Shown piece by piece: positions 1 through 12,746 of a stretch of 64,000 bases of DNA. The position numbers and the translations under genes were made by a program. The DNA comes from Megalobrama amblycephala. Its lineage: Eukaryota > Chordata > Actinopteri > Cypriniformes > Xenocyprididae. The notes under the pieces are model-generated. The model was not told the origin of the DNA and searched no databases. It saw only the letters and a list, made by a program, of their open reading frames with translations. Every line of letters begins with the position of its first letter. The first letter of the stretch is position 1. The stretch spans positions 657,123 through 721,122 of the forward strand of contig NC_063045.1 of the NCBI RefSeq assembly GCF_018812025.1, given 5' to 3'.

Positions 1-539
1 AGCTCTAATAGAGGGCCGTTCAATCAATGGAGTTCATGTTGAATTTAAATGTAAAGCGTTCACACTGGCAGTGATTTAATCTGCATTGTGGCTTGATAGT
101 AGGCGTTTCTACTCGACTGTCTGTGCTGCTATTGGCTGTCTCTGCGAATTTGCATATAGTTAAAACGGTCGCTCATGTCACCACAAATCATAAGCTGAAA
201 TATTGGGTGATCCACAAATGAGCTTGCTGTTAAATAACCAATATGACCAAACCTGGATTAAAATAATATTGAACCACCTAGCAACCACCCAGAGTACTGT
301 TATTTTAAATCTGAATAAACATGAATAATAATTTAATTATTTGTCAAACATTTGTCGTTTATTGTATTGCAGCTCTTTTGTAAAACATTAAAGGGATTTT
401 TTCATATAATATACTTTCGTATAAAGTATAAACTGGAAAGTAAAGTTCATAGAAACAAACTTTTGTGTTGGCCTGAAAAGGCCGTATGAAAGTTTGAGAG
501 TTTTACATTTAGTGAAGTGGAAAGAGAAAGACATTGCTA
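1..539. other. Intron sequence, no feature recognised
   Basis: AT-rich sequence upstream of the last PDZRN-like exon. I see no open frame, RNA gene or clear transposon end. It is presumably intron of the PDZRN-like gene, because the exon at 1807 begins with a splice acceptor. Confidence 0.4.
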
Positions 540-1530
540 GCATGAACATGTTTTAGCACACTGTTAGCATGAATTAACACGTTGCTAACATGAATTAGCA
601 TGTTTTGCTAGCATGTTTTAAGAGGTTGCTAACACAAATTAACATGTTGCTAACATGTTTTAACATGATTTATCACTTTGCTAGCATGAATTGGCATTTT
701 GCTAGCATGAATTATCAGGTTTTAAAACATTGTTAACATGAATAATAATGTTGTTAACATGCTTTGGTTTGCTAACACAAATTAACATGTTGCTAACATG
801 TTTTAACACATTGCAATCTTGAATTAGCATGTTGCTAGCATGTTTTACCACATTGTTAACATGATTTATAACTTTGCTAGCAAAAATTAGCATGTTGCTA
901 ACATGAATTAGCATGTTTTGCTAGCATTTTTTAAGAGGTTGCTAACACAAATTAACATGTTGCTAACATGTTTTAACATGATTTATCACTTTGCTAGCAT
1001 TAATTGGCATTTTGCTAGCATGAATTATCAGGTTTTAAAAAAATTGTTAACATGAATAATAATGTTGTTAACATGTTTTGCTTGCTAACACAAATTAACG
1101 TTGCTAACATGTTTTAACACATTGCAATCTTGAATTAGCATGTTTTGCTAGCATGTTTTAAGAGGTTTGCTAACACAAATTAACATGTTGCTAACATGTT
1201 TTAACATGATTTATCACTTTGCTAGCATGAATTGGCATTTTGCTAGCATGAATTATCAGGTTTTAAAACATTGTTAACATGAATAATAATGTTGTTAACA
1301 TGTTTTGGTTTGCTAACACAAATTAACATGTTGCTAACATGTTTTAACACATTGCAATCTTGAATTAGCATGTTGCTAGCATGTTTTACCACATTGTTAA
1401 CATGATTTATAACTTTGCTAGCATAAATTAGCATGTTGCTAGCATGAATCATCAGGTTTTAAAACATTGCTAACATGAATAATAACGTTGCTACCATGTT
1501 TTAGCATGTTTTGCTAGCATGTCCTAAACT
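540..1530. repeat. GCTAACATG-type minisatellite with higher-order units
   Basis: Short words such as TTGCTAACATG, GCTAGCATGAATT and AACATGTTTTAAC recur throughout. A longer block starting GCTAGCATGTTTTAAGAGG occurs near 607, 921 and 1147, so the array has a higher-order unit of about 225-315 bp in three partial copies. The small open frames here (702-914, 1243-1452) repeat the same peptide because the DNA repeats, and they are not genes. The array lies in the intron before the PDZRN-like exon. Confidence 0.85.
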
Positions 1531-1806
1531 AGTTGTTAGGCTTTGTTAGTGATAGTTTCTTGGTGGATGAAGCTTTCATACTCTAGATATTCTATAAAAG
1601 TTTTGACCCCCTCAATGAAAGTCTATGGGTCTTTTTGAAGGTCTGCGCTGATTTTGGTGATTGTAGCTTGAAAGCCCTAGGAGGCGACACTGTTTAAAAT
1701 TACAACAAGAAGATTTTATTAACAAAGACTCATTTTACTATGGTAAAATCACTGTAATGCATCACCTTGAATTGCTCTAATGTCATAATATGTGTGTTTG
1801 TGACAG

Positions 1807-3342
1807 ACTGATGATGATGACTACATGATGGAGAAACCCCTGGGTTACCTGCCTCTTCACCATGAGCTGGACAGTGGACTCGGCTGGACGGACGGTAGTT
1901 TCCACCAGGGGGAGCTGTCGGGGGTGGAGACGGAGGAGGGGCTTGAGGAGTGCCACGGCCACGGAGGCGGAGGGTCGCCATCGTCGGAGTCCTTCATCTC
2001 GTCGGAATTGAGCGACTCTGGTTTTTACAGCGTCAGCACCGGCGAGTTCCTGCGCTTCCAGCGTCTACTTGAGAAGCGCATGCGGCATTACAACGCTCGC
2101 ATGCACCACCAGGGGGAGCCGTGTTCCCGCGAGCGGCGGGACAGCCAGATAAAACACCCTCTAGAGGCCATCCCGGAAACGCTGACAGTCCAGCCTCAAA
2201 ATGTTTGCTTGCCCGTCCCGGGGTCGCGAGGATTGTCCCGGGTGTCGTCCGTGCAGTACCGCAAGGCGGAGCGGCCATGTTTGAACAGACACAGCTCCAG
2301 CAGCGGCTCGCTGTTCAATCCCGCGGTGCACTCCACATGCAGTACCCCCTCCGGCCAGCGGCGGCCACTGCCTCATCCGAGTTCTGCAGGAATGCTGAGG
2401 AGGAGCCGAACGCTGCATCACCGTCCCACGCCCATGGAGTACCGCAGACGGGCGAGTCACCCGGCTTCGCCCAACTATTGCAGCGCCACGTTGCATCCCT
2501 GCAGCCACAGAGCCGACCTGCCTACAAATCTCCCCGAGGAGCCGGACTTGGCACTGATGCATGCCGTCAGTCACCCAGTACACCCTTCCGCACACTCTGC
2601 GTTTCCTACACAGACTGCACACGCTATGCATGCGATGAGTCAACCATCCCTGATCTCTCCAGTTGATGAGCGCTGCTATATGCCTCCAGATCTTCACGAC
2701 AACAGTAGGATCCGAGCATCCACCGAACCCCAGAGATTTGTGATGGAGCAGCCGTCCAGCCAGCACAGGGACGGGCGGTTCCACACCCTAAGTCACACGC
2801 CTAGTCAGGATGCCAATGACACCTGGCCTAAACCTGCCAACCGCGGAGGCTCAGGTGGAGGAGGCGGACTCTACAGCACCTTAGAGGGCCACATGCCCAC
2901 TGCGGCCACTAGGAAAACGCCCAGCGGGAACTTGCGGGCCATGCGAAACCAGATGCTGCGGGATAGAGCGTCCCGGCTGGCGGACGAGCGTAGCGGCATG
3001 AGCACGGACGAGGAGAGTCACAGCGAGGTCCGCATGGGTCGCTACTGGAGCCGCACTGAGCGACGCGAACACATGCTGCAGAGACAGCGACAGCAGCAGG
3101 CCAGAGGTGGCGTGGCTGCAACGGGATTGGTGCATGGCAGCGGGGTCATGGGAGGAGCCAACGTAGACACTTATAATACGGTCCTCGAGCTGAGCCAGAG
3201 GAAACTAAGTCGTCTGAGGAACCGGAAGCTGCTGGATGACTGGACCACCGTAGAGGAACTCCTGACGCACGGAACGCGCCTGAGCTCCAGCGAAGACGCC
3301 TTGCAGCTGCCCACATCGTTGCTCACTGTCACAACTGTATAG
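1807..3342 (+). CDS. PDZRN3/PDZRN4-type E3 ubiquitin ligase, C-terminal exon (partial)
   Basis: Last coding exon only. It starts after the acceptor tttgtgacag at 1806 in phase 0 with an acidic TDDDDYMMEK and runs 512 codons to TAG at 3340-3342. The RING, TRAF-type zinc finger and PDZ domains of this family would be in exons left of the window. Visible here are the serine-rich SSESFISSELSDSGFYSVS block followed by a basic helix (EFLRFQRLLEKRMRHYNAR), a long His/Ser/Pro-rich disordered middle, a basic-acidic stretch, a C-terminal conserved block (NTVLELSQRKLSRLRNRKLL then DDWTTVEELLTHG) and a terminal VTTV, a class I PDZ ligand. These match my memory of the LNX3-homology tail of PDZRN3/4 proteins. 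Family members act at the membrane and at synapses. Which paralogue this is cannot be decided. No convincing poly(A) signal lies directly downstream; AATAAA at 5408-5413 is the first clear one. Confidence 0.7.
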   Translation, partial: TDDDDYMMEKPLGYLPLHHELDSGLGWTDGSFHQGELSGVETEEGLEECHGHGGGGSPSSESFISSELSDSGFYSVSTGEFLRFQRLLEKRMRHYNARMHHQGEPCSRERRDSQIKHPLEAIPETLTVQPQNVCLPVPGSRGLSRVSSVQYRKAERPCLNRHSSSSGSLFNPAVHSTCSTPSGQRRPLPHPSSAGMLRRSRTLHHRPTPMEYRRRASHPASPNYCSATLHPCSHRADLPTNLPEEPDLALMHAVSHPVHPSAHSAFPTQTAHAMHAMSQPSLISPVDERCYMPPDLHDNSRIRASTEPQRFVMEQPSSQHRDGRFHTLSHTPSQDANDTWPKPANRGGSGGGGGLYSTLEGHMPTAATRKTPSGNLRAMRNQMLRDRASRLADERSGMSTDEESHSEVRMGRYWSRTERREHMLQRQRQQQARGGVAATGLVHGSGVMGGANVDTYNTVLELSQRKLSRLRNRKLLDDWTTVEELLTHGTRLSSSEDALQLPTSLLTVTTV

Positions 3343-3373
3343 CGACACCCACCGAGTGTGTGTTCAGATTGAT

Positions 3374-3410
3374 GCGTGTGTGTGTGTGTGTGCGTGTGTT
3401 TGTGTGTGTT
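3374..3410. repeat. (TG)n microsatellite
   Basis: A TG dinucleotide tract about 30 bp after the PDZRN-like stop codon, probably in the 3' UTR. Confidence 0.8.
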
Positions 3411-4311
3411 GGACCGCCCGCACTACACAAAGCTACCTCCAGAAATTGAGGTTTACTGTAGATACAGACGTTTCCAGACACCGTAGTAAATTGATTTTTA
3501 AATGTTATATTTGCAGTATCTTGTTTTGCATTGTGTTGTAAAGAGATGTTTTATTATGGAGCGAAATCACTGCAGTTTGATGTGACCGCATGAAGCAATA
3601 CAACATAGATACCGACGCCAGACAAACCGAACTTCATTTGGTGCCAAGAAAAGTTTACGTTACGGATCAATTTAAGGTGGTGCTAACCGTGAGATTTAAT
3701 TTATTTCAGATTATTCGCAACTATAGCCTATAAACAACATCCAGATTGCGTATCTTTTGCACAAAATTGAAAATTCCCTCTCCGACCGTCTTCCGCTAGC
3801 TAACTGAATTTGTTGCGTTAGCACAGCCCCACCTTTCAATCGTGAATCTGATTCTCTGGGAATAACATTGGATAATCTAGCGACGGATCGTGAGTCAGAT
3901 ACGCAGTCAGGGCCGATGATTGGGTGTTCAGGGTTATGCTGGAGATCAGGCTGCGGGAACATGAGTGTGTGTGCGGGTTCTTGCACTATAACTGTAGTTC
4001 TGTAGAGTATTTTTAAAGCTATTTTTCTTGTGCTCTTCACAATTGATGTCACAAAAAGAACTTTTATAAAGACTCAAGAATTATAAGTGGTGTCAACAGC
4101 AGTACAACAATTTGGTGATAAAGACGGCGCACTGAACTGTTCGTTTTATTCTAACGTGCAGAATTATTATATATTTTCAGCGCACGTTTCTGCGAACCAG
4201 GGGGTTTGAACTTTACAATGGGCATCATGAAAAACGAGCAGAATTAATTTAGCACAAATTGCGGTAAATATACACAAATACAACAATTAATGTATTACTT
4301 TCTGAATGATT
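3411..4311. other. 3' UTR or intergenic DNA, no gene recognised
   Basis: Downstream of the PDZRN-like stop. One 113-codon minus-strand open frame (3711-4052) has no recognisable domain and I do not call it a gene. Confidence 0.4.
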
Positions 4312-4335
4312 AAAGGCTATTCACACCAGGATAGC

Positions 4336-4527
4336 CAGTGTTGCCAAGTCCACGGGAATTGGGCTACTTTTAACACTGTTGCCACAGGTTGTTTTTCATG
4401 TCCGCGGGTTGAAGCGACCCCAAATAACATGATGCTTAGCCCTTGGAATGCGAATTTTACCAGGGGGATCCCAAAAGCGGATTTTTAAGGATTGGGCGGG
4501 TTTTGTTGTGAAAACCTGGCAACCCTG
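4336..4527. mobile_element. hAT-like MITE, copy A
   Basis: It begins CAGTGTTGCCAAGT and ends ACCTGGCAACCCTG, which are inverted copies matching at 12 of 14 positions. The flanking octamers aggatagc (4328-4335) and atgataac (4528-4535) match at 6 of 8, consistent with a decayed 8-bp target duplication, the length made by hAT transposases. No open frame. Confidence 0.6.
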
Positions 4528-4691
4528 ATGATAACTACAACTATTGATAAAGAATTGTTCTAACTTTAAAATAATCACCACATCTATGGCACAGAGGAAT
4601 GGAATCACTTTCAAAATAATTTTTTCCTAGCTGATGAACGATAAAAACATTAACAGCCAATCAGAATCCATCCTGCTTAAAACATGCAGCT

Positions 4692-4908
4692 CAGTGTTGC
4701 CAAGTCCGCAGGAAATTGGGCTACTTTAACACTGTTGCCGCAGGTTGAAGCTGTATTTAGCACATGGAATGCGAATTTTACCAGGGGGAACCCGCCTAAA
4801 AACTAATCTTATCCCCCCGGAACGTGATTTTTACTGCGGGATCCCCTGAAACGGGCTAGTTTTGAGTAGCAATTGGGCAGGTTTTGTTGTGAAAACCTGG
4901 CAACCCTG
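4692..4908. mobile_element. hAT-like MITE, copy B
   Basis: Same family as the copy at 4336-4527, with the same ends (CAGTGTTGCCAAGT and ACCTGGCAACCCTG). The flanks atgcagct (4684-4691) and atgcagcg (4909-4916) match at 7 of 8 bases, a good 8-bp target-site duplication. The interior aligns with copy A through words such as GAATTTTACCAGGGGG. Non-coding. Confidence 0.7.
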
Positions 4909-5424
4909 ATGCAGCGCTCGCTTGTAATGAACAGAACGATATGGTGCCATGGATAGTAATATCGTTATAGTTATCGTTCTGAGTGTGAATGGGCCTTTAC
5001 ACAAATTCGTTCTGCTCCCGTTTCATGAATGAGACCTAATTATTTTCCAAAGTAGAAGATGCAAAGTATTTTCGGAGTCACCTGTCAACGTGGGATGTTT
5101 GCGGATCTTTATTTTGAGCAGAAAATCAGGATATTTCCCACCTGCACTATTTTTGGTGCACTAGCACTCGAGTGTTTACAATTTTTTCCTCACAACTGTG
5201 ACTCTCTGCGACACATCTCGCTCTCTCGCTCTCTCGCCCTCGTTTCTGAGGTGAAATCACGTCATTTTCACCGTGAGTCAAACGCTGTGAATAATGGATT
5301 TGAACGGATGGGACATGCGCTATTAACAGAACTCTGCCTCTCATTGGATTTTGCTCGTTTCCACTTTTAGAAATAATTTTCTTGGAATATGATGTACATG
5401 TGGTTGTAATAAAGATGAGATTTT

Positions 5425-5547
5425 AATTAGCTACTTAAAGTGTTTTTTGGTCCTTATTTAAGTTCGTAAATGAAATCTGTCATGAAATTAGCTACTTAAA
5501 GTGTTTTTTGGTCCTTATTTAAGTTCGTAAATGAAATCTGTCATGAA
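5425..5547. repeat. 61-bp perfect tandem duplication
   Basis: The block starting AATTAGCTACTTAAAGTG at 5425 is repeated at 5486 without a visible mismatch. It lies in the spacer between the convergent PDZRN-like gene and RBBP5. Confidence 0.9.
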
Positions 5548-6056
5548 ACAAACATTCAGAAACTGACATCACATTCTCTGAATGAAATATTGAAAACAAA
5601 CTTTTTGATACTGTCAGGTAACTTGACCATTGGATTGCTATATTTTTTCTGTTTCCCTATTTGACAAGTATTATCTTAATTCATATTTATCCCAATTTCT
5701 ACACAATTACCAAATGCAATAATGATATTTTTGCGTTTCAATAGGAATCTGAACAGTGATTACCAGTAAGATGATTTTTCTTCAGTGGTGAAGTTCGTTT
5801 CTTAGATGTTCATTTGTTCAGATTTTTTAATGTTGAACACTTCAGATGTTTAAGAATAAAACACAGAAACACAAAATGGAATCCAACAGTAGAAAAGCAC
5901 AAAATGGAACCGAATAACAGAAAAATGTCTTTCTTTCTCCCTGTCTTTCATTTACACATCACGGACGCCACCTGCTGGATGGACGCTGTTAGTGCAGAAC
6001 AACAAAATGGAGTCCGCTTTTCACCTCATGATCTTTAGAAATCCGTACAAGATTGA

Positions 6057-6062
6057 TTTATT
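6057..6062 (-). terminator. RBBP5 poly(A) signal
   Basis: TTTATT on the plus strand reads AATAAA on the minus strand, 374 bp after the proposed RBBP5 stop at 6436-6438. It would end the transcript near 6035. Confidence 0.55.
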
Positions 6063-6435
6063 CCAGAGATGTTCTTGATCCCTCTGAAAACATTTGTATC
6101 AAAATACATTACAGAAACCACAGTCTCAAAAAACAAACTGGTTTAATATGTATAAAAAAACATGACCAGTCAGAGGAAAAAAAACAAAAACAAATATATG
6201 ACCCAACTAGTGCTTATACACAGAGACAGATCAATCTACTCTAAATAAAAATACATACTTCCCTCTTCCTATCACTCTCTATGCAAGGAAACGAAGCAGA
6301 CAGGCTTCAAAATGTGGCATTGTTGAGCTGTAAAGTCCTTCTGTAATAATGCAACACAAATACAGTCCGTAGAGTTCATATAAAAGAGCGGCCTCATTCA
6401 TCCACACAGACAGGGGGCGCTGGTGTCCTGCAGCT

Positions 6436-9400
6436 TCAGTCCAAACCCTGCACCTCATGCTGCTTGTACACCGCCGAAACAAGATTTCCTGAAAGAACCG
6501 CATTCGTTAAGTTTAACAGCTCAAAATGTAAAATTAACATTTGTATAAATAAAAACGCATTGTTAAATCCTTCAGGTCAGCGAGCGAAGCGACAAAGCAA
6601 TGCAAATCTGCGACAAAACTGAAGCTCATTTTTTTTATCTTTTAATGAGAAATTTTTCATTTATTATCAAAAGCGAATCGTTCATGTGCTTAAATACAAG
6701 ATGCGAACAATCGGAACATGCTATGAAGAAAAGCTGCATAGCATTGTTATTGTTAACTAAAACGTAAACATAATTTTCGGTAATTAAAAACTGAAATAAA
6801 ATATAAATATTACATGAAAAACTTTGCTTAGTTGCCAACATTTCTAAGTTTCAGTTGAAGTACTAAAATGATTAAAACTTAAATACAATAATAGTATATA
6901 CTCTTTAGTATATAGTATGACTCTTTTGAACTGATTCTTTCAAAAAGACTCATGATTGTATTTGAACAAACGATTCGCTCGTCTCCTAAAGATTCACTTT
7001 CAAATCTGAATCTTTGACCGTTAATGATTCACATTCAAAGCAAACTCTTGTAGTAACAGAAACAACGTTACCAATAACAGTCTGGTTTTTGTTTAGCATC
7101 TAGTTTGGATGAATCATTAGGCGAGTTTCAGTACATCAACACAATGTTGCATCATGGGAATGATTGGGTCTGTCGCAGTGGGAATAGACCTGAAGCATTC
7201 GATCGCACACACATGCGTTATTGTGTTGGCAGCACAGGGGTCAGAGCAGCAAGGACAGGAAGGCAAGCAGGAAGTAGACGCGGCCAATCACAGCTGAGCT
7301 CAAGCCGCACCGCACCCATGGGTCAAAGGTCGCAGCGGGGGTCTTACCTGGCGTCCCCAGCCCCTCTGCTCTGTCCCGGCAGACTTTGGATCTGAACGGA
7401 GAGTCTTTGTCTTTACCTTTAGATCCCTTGGGTCGCCCCGCCGCCTTCTTCTTCGACTTACTGTCGCCCTTCACGCCCAGTAACGGATGAACCTCTGAGA
7501 GAAACACAGACAGAGAGGTCAGACGCGCGAACTCGTCGCGAGCAGAAGCAGAGGATCGGCGCTCACCGTCGCTCGGGACGCCCTGCAGCTCGATGGTGGT
7601 GGTGCGGATCTTCTTCTTGGGCGGCCCTCCATCTGCTGACGGCTGCCGTTGTTTCTTGTCCCCGGGGCCGCTGTGCGCGGAGCCGTCGTCGGCCGTGGCG
7701 TTCTGACCCGTGGCGTCAGGAGGAGGGCCGAACGGGTTCTCCTCGGGGTCCTCGACCTCCGGAGCGATGGGCAGATACAGCAGCGCTTTATAGTCTTCCA
7801 GCTCCTCGTCACTGCGAACACACGCGCCGTTATAACACACTATATCATGACTCGCAAATTAAATAGATCAGGTAACGCTTCTCGTCAAAAACTGTATTGT
7901 ATTACAATTAAACTTGATTAAACAATATGAACAAAAAAATTGTCAAAACAAAACAAAAAAAAGAACAAAAACACATGAAACTTTGATAATATTAAAAATA
8001 ACATGCAATTTTGCTAATTATTTTAAAACGTATTTTGCAAATGTTAAAATAAACTAGAATATGAACAAACAAAAACATCAAAAAGTAACAAAAAAACAAA
8101 TCATTTGAAACTTTATATTAAAAATAATGTACAATTTTGTGAATTATATTTAAAAAGTATTTTGCGAATGTTAAAATAAAATAATACAAATCTCAAAACT
8201 AAAAAACAATCAACAGAAACACATTTGAAACTTTATGATAATATAAAAAAAGTAAAAAAATGTGCAAATTATATTTAAAAAGTATATTGCGAATTTAAAA
8301 AAAAAATGGGATTAAACAATACGAACAAACAAAAATGTTAAAAAGTAAAAAACAAACTTTTGAAACTATATTAAAAATAATGTACAATTTTGCGCATTAT
8401 ATTTAAAAAGTATTTTGCGAATGTTAAAATAAACTAGATTAAACAATACGAACAAACAAAAATGTCAAAAAGTAAAAAACAAACAAAAACATTTGAAACT
8501 ATGATAATATTCAAAATAACATACAATTTTGCGCATTATATTTAAAATGTATTTTGCGAATGTTAAAATAAACTAGAATATGAACAAACAAAAATGTCAA
8601 AAAGTAAAAAACAAACCAAATCATTTGAAACTTTATATTAAAAATAATGTACAATTTTGCGCATTATATTTAAAAAGTATTTTGCGAATGTTAAAATAAA
8701 ATAATAAATATCTCAAAACTAAAAAACAATCAACAAAAACACATTTGAAACTTTATGATAATATAAAAAAAGTAAAAAAATTTGCAAATTATATTTAAAA
8801 AGTATATTGCGAATGTCAAAAAAAAAAAAACGGGATTAAACAATACGAACAAACAAAAATGTCAAAAAGTAAAAAAACAAACTTTTGAAACTATATTAAA
8901 AATAATGTACAATTTTGCGCATCATATTTAAAAAGTATATTGCGAATGTCAAAATAAACAGGATTAAATAATATGAACAAACAAAAACGCTGAAATCTAA
9001 AAACAAACACACATTTGAATCCGTATAATATTAAAAATTATTGTGAAATTATTGGATGAAATTTAAAATTTATTTTGCGAATGTCAAAGTAAGGTGGATT
9101 AAACCATATAAACAAACAAAAAGAAAAAAAGAAAACTGTATAATATTAAAAATAATGTGAAATCTCATATCTCATAATCTCATGTGAAATATTAAAAATA
9201 ACACAAAAATTTTGCTAATTGAATTTAAATTTATTTTGCGGATGTTAAAATAATTATTTAAAAACTATTTTGCGACTGTTTAAATAAACTAGATTAAACA
9301 GCATAAACAATAAAATGTCAAAAAGTAAAGAAAAACTAAACACAACAAAAACACATTGTAACTATAATAATAAAATTAAAGCAAAATTTAGCTAATTTCA

Positions 9401-10054
9401 TTTTAGTGCGAATGCCAAAAAGTGAATTAAAGAATATGACAGATGAGGACAGATGAGGTTAAACAGGATAGGAAAGTTTACTGTATTTCTATTGTTTGTT
9501 TTTTAGATTTTAAAGTGGATTTATGTATGCGATGGATTAGTTAGTTGCAGAACTAGTGTCCAGAGTGTTTCCTGTCCTCACAGGAAATGAAATGTCAGTC
9601 AGAACTCATGTTTGTTTAATATACAGCTGTGTGGGCGGGATTAAGACTAATGAGATTCAGTGTAGGCGGAGCTTGATATGAAAGAAAAGCGGCTCAATGT
9701 TGTGTTGCTCACTGTGGAAATTAATTTAATTTAGAATGAAATTTCATTAGTCGGTGGTTTTCAGTGATGTTTATGGTGTTTAGCGTCTCTGACCTGCTGC
9801 AGAAAGCCTGGATGGGGTCGACCGACGTGACGTCCACCTCCTCATCCTCCGCAGCGTCGGCTCCTGATCCACACACACAGTCAGGGTCATCTTCATCAGT
9901 GTGTGTGTTCATATGTGTGTGTGTGTGTGTGTTTACCTGTCTGTTCCGGTTCACTCTTGTCCTCGTCCTCGATGTCAAACTCAGACTCTCTCTCCTCATA
10001 CTCCACGTTCTCGTCCAGCTCTTTAAAGTCCGGCGCAAACGCGCTCCAGTTCTC

Positions 10055-10097
<43 letters not shown>

Positions 10098-10321
10098 GTC
10101 AACTACCTGCCGTCTACATAGGCAGCGAGTTTAGATCGTTTATTTATCAGCAGCAGCCGATAATTTTTTTTGTTTGACCGATAAGTGTCAGTAGCAGGAC
10201 TTTTATTTTGACAGCCAACTCTTTATTAGTTTACTGTCTTTGTTTAACAATTCTGTCTAAATTAATCCTGTGCATTTGCACTCAGGTGCTGTCAAAATAA
10301 AAGTTAAAAATAAATAAATAA

Positions 10322-10368
<47 letters not shown>

Positions 10369-12682
10369 TTTCTTTCTAAATAATCCTTTCTAATTTAATA
10401 AATATGTCAAATAAATTTAAATGAAATTGCAGCAATTGTTTTATGCATGTGTTATTTACTATATTTAAATTAAATAGCATGATGTCACATGTAGCAACAA
10501 AAACACATTCAAAACGGTAACATTAAAAACAATGCAAAATTTAGCGAATTATATTTAAATATATATTTTGCGGATATCAAAATAAACTGAATTAATCAAT
10601 ATGAACAAATAAAAATGCCAAAACTAAAAAACGAACAACAAAAACACATTTGAAGTTGAATTAGTGAATTATATTTAAAATATATATTTTGCGGATATCA
10701 AAACCAAAAAACAAACAAAAACATTTGAAACTTTGATAATATTTAAAATAATGTGAAATTTAGTGAATTATATTTAAAATTTTTATTTGCGAAAATTCAA
10801 ATAAACTGGACTAATCAATATGAACAAATAAAAATGCTAAAATAATAATAAAAAAGAACAAAAATGGATATTAACTATGATCATTTAAAAAAGAATGCGA
10901 AATTCAGTGAATTATATTTAAAATATATTTTACGAACTAAAAAAAACCTACAAAAACATTTAAAACTTTGATAATATTTAAAATAATGTGAAATTTAGTG
11001 AATTATATTTAAAATATATTTTACGAACTAAAAAAAACCCTACAAAAACATTTAAAACTTTAATAATATTTAAAATAATGTGAAATTTAGTGAATTATAT
11101 TTAAAATTTATTTTGCAAAAGTTCACATAAACTGGACTAATCAATATGAACAAATAAAAATGCTAAAATAATAATAAAAAAGAACAAAAATGGATATTAA
11201 CTATGATCATTTAAAAAAGAATGCGAAATTCAGTGAATTATATTTAAAATATATTTTACGAACTAAAAAAAAACCTACAAAAACATTTAAAACTTTGATA
11301 ATATTTAAAATAATGTGAAATTTAGTGAATTATATTTAAAATTTATTTTGCAAAAGTTCACATAAACTGGACTAATCAATATGAACAAATAAAAATGCTA
11401 AAATAATAATAAAAAAGAACAAAAATGGATATTAACTATGATCATTTAAAAAGAATGCGAAATTCAGTGAATTATATTTAAAATATATTTTACGAACTAA
11501 AAAAACCTACAAAAACATTTAAAACTTTGATAATATTTAAAATAATGTGAAATTTAGTGAATTATATTTAAAATATATTTTACGAACTAAAAAAAACCCT
11601 ACAAAAACATTTAAAACTTTAATAATATTTAAAATAATGTGAAATTTAGTGAATTATATTTAAAATTTATTTTGCAAAAGTTCACATAAACTGGACTAAT
11701 CAATATGAACAAATAAAAATGCTAAAATAATAATAAAAAAGAACAAAAATGGATATTATCTATGATCATTTAAAAAAGAATGCGAAATTCAGTGAATTAT
11801 ATTTAAAATATATTTTACGAACTAAAAAAACCTTCAAAAACATTTAAAACTTTGATAATATTTAAAATAATGTGAAATTTAGTGAATTATATTTAAAATT
11901 TATTTTGCAAAAGTTCACATAAACTGGACTAATCAATATGAACAAATAAAAATGCTAAAATAATAATAAAAAAGAACAAAAACGCATATTAAACTATGAT
12001 AATTTAAAAAATAATGCGAAATTCAGTGAATTATATTTAAAATATATTTTACGAACTAAAAAAAACCTACAAAAACATTTAAAACTTTGATAATATTTAA
12101 AATAATGTGAAATTTAGTGAATTATATTTAAAATATATTTTACGAACTAAAAAAAACCCTACAAAAACATTTAAAACTTTAATAATATTAAAAAAATTCA
12201 AAGTTTAGCAAATTATTTAACATAAACACATTTAAAACTTTATAATAACATTTTTAAAAATGCAAAGCTTAGCAAATTATATTTAAAGAGTATTTTGCAA
12301 ACGTCAATAAACCGGATTAAACGATATGAACAAAGAAACACAACAAAACTAAAAAAACTAAAACACATTTAAAACTGTGTGATAATATTAACAAATGTGA
12401 AATTTAGCAAATTATATTTTAAATGTATTTTATGAATGTCAAAATAAACCGGATTAAACAATATGAAGAAAAACCTCAAAACTGAAAAAAAAAAAACATC
12501 TTTAAAACTGCATATTTTTAAAAAGTGCAAAATTTAGCAAATCATATTTAAAAGAACTAAAAGCGAACATCTGTGGTCTTTATATCGGTCAGTATGGTTT
12601 CCTCACCACTTGGTTCTGAGCCCATATGGACACCACACCGCTGGAGATGGAGGCGATGATGGGCCGCACGGGATGCCACTGT

Positions 12683-12746
<64 letters not shown>

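Larger units (their letters stand above)
4312..4998. mobile_element. Old TIR element carrying two later insertions
   Basis: The outer ends AAAGGCTATTCACACC (from 4312) and GTGTGAATGGGCCTTT (to 4998) are inverted copies. When the two inner elements (4336-4527 and 4692-4908) are set aside, the inverted similarity continues into GATAACTA / TAGTTATC on both sides, which gives terminal repeats of about 40 bp around an element of about 270 bp. It is a non-autonomous DNA transposon with no coding capacity. I cannot name the family. Confidence 0.6.

Noticed and set aside
702..1452. Two near-identical ~70-codon minus-strand frames
   Set aside because: Products of the GCTAACATG minisatellite.
2033..3135. 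Overlapping open frames on both strands (up to 207 codons)
   Set aside because: Shadows of the GC-rich PDZRN-like exon; the plus frame from 1807 has the conserved motifs.
3711..4052. 113-codon minus-strand open frame
   Set aside because: No recognisable domain, no splice or promoter context, and it lies in a repeat-rich spacer.
7241..7347. RBBP5 exon 13 read-through ending in a hydrophobic peptide
   Set aside because: A good GTAAGA donor follows 7348 and the read-through peptide is unlike the family.
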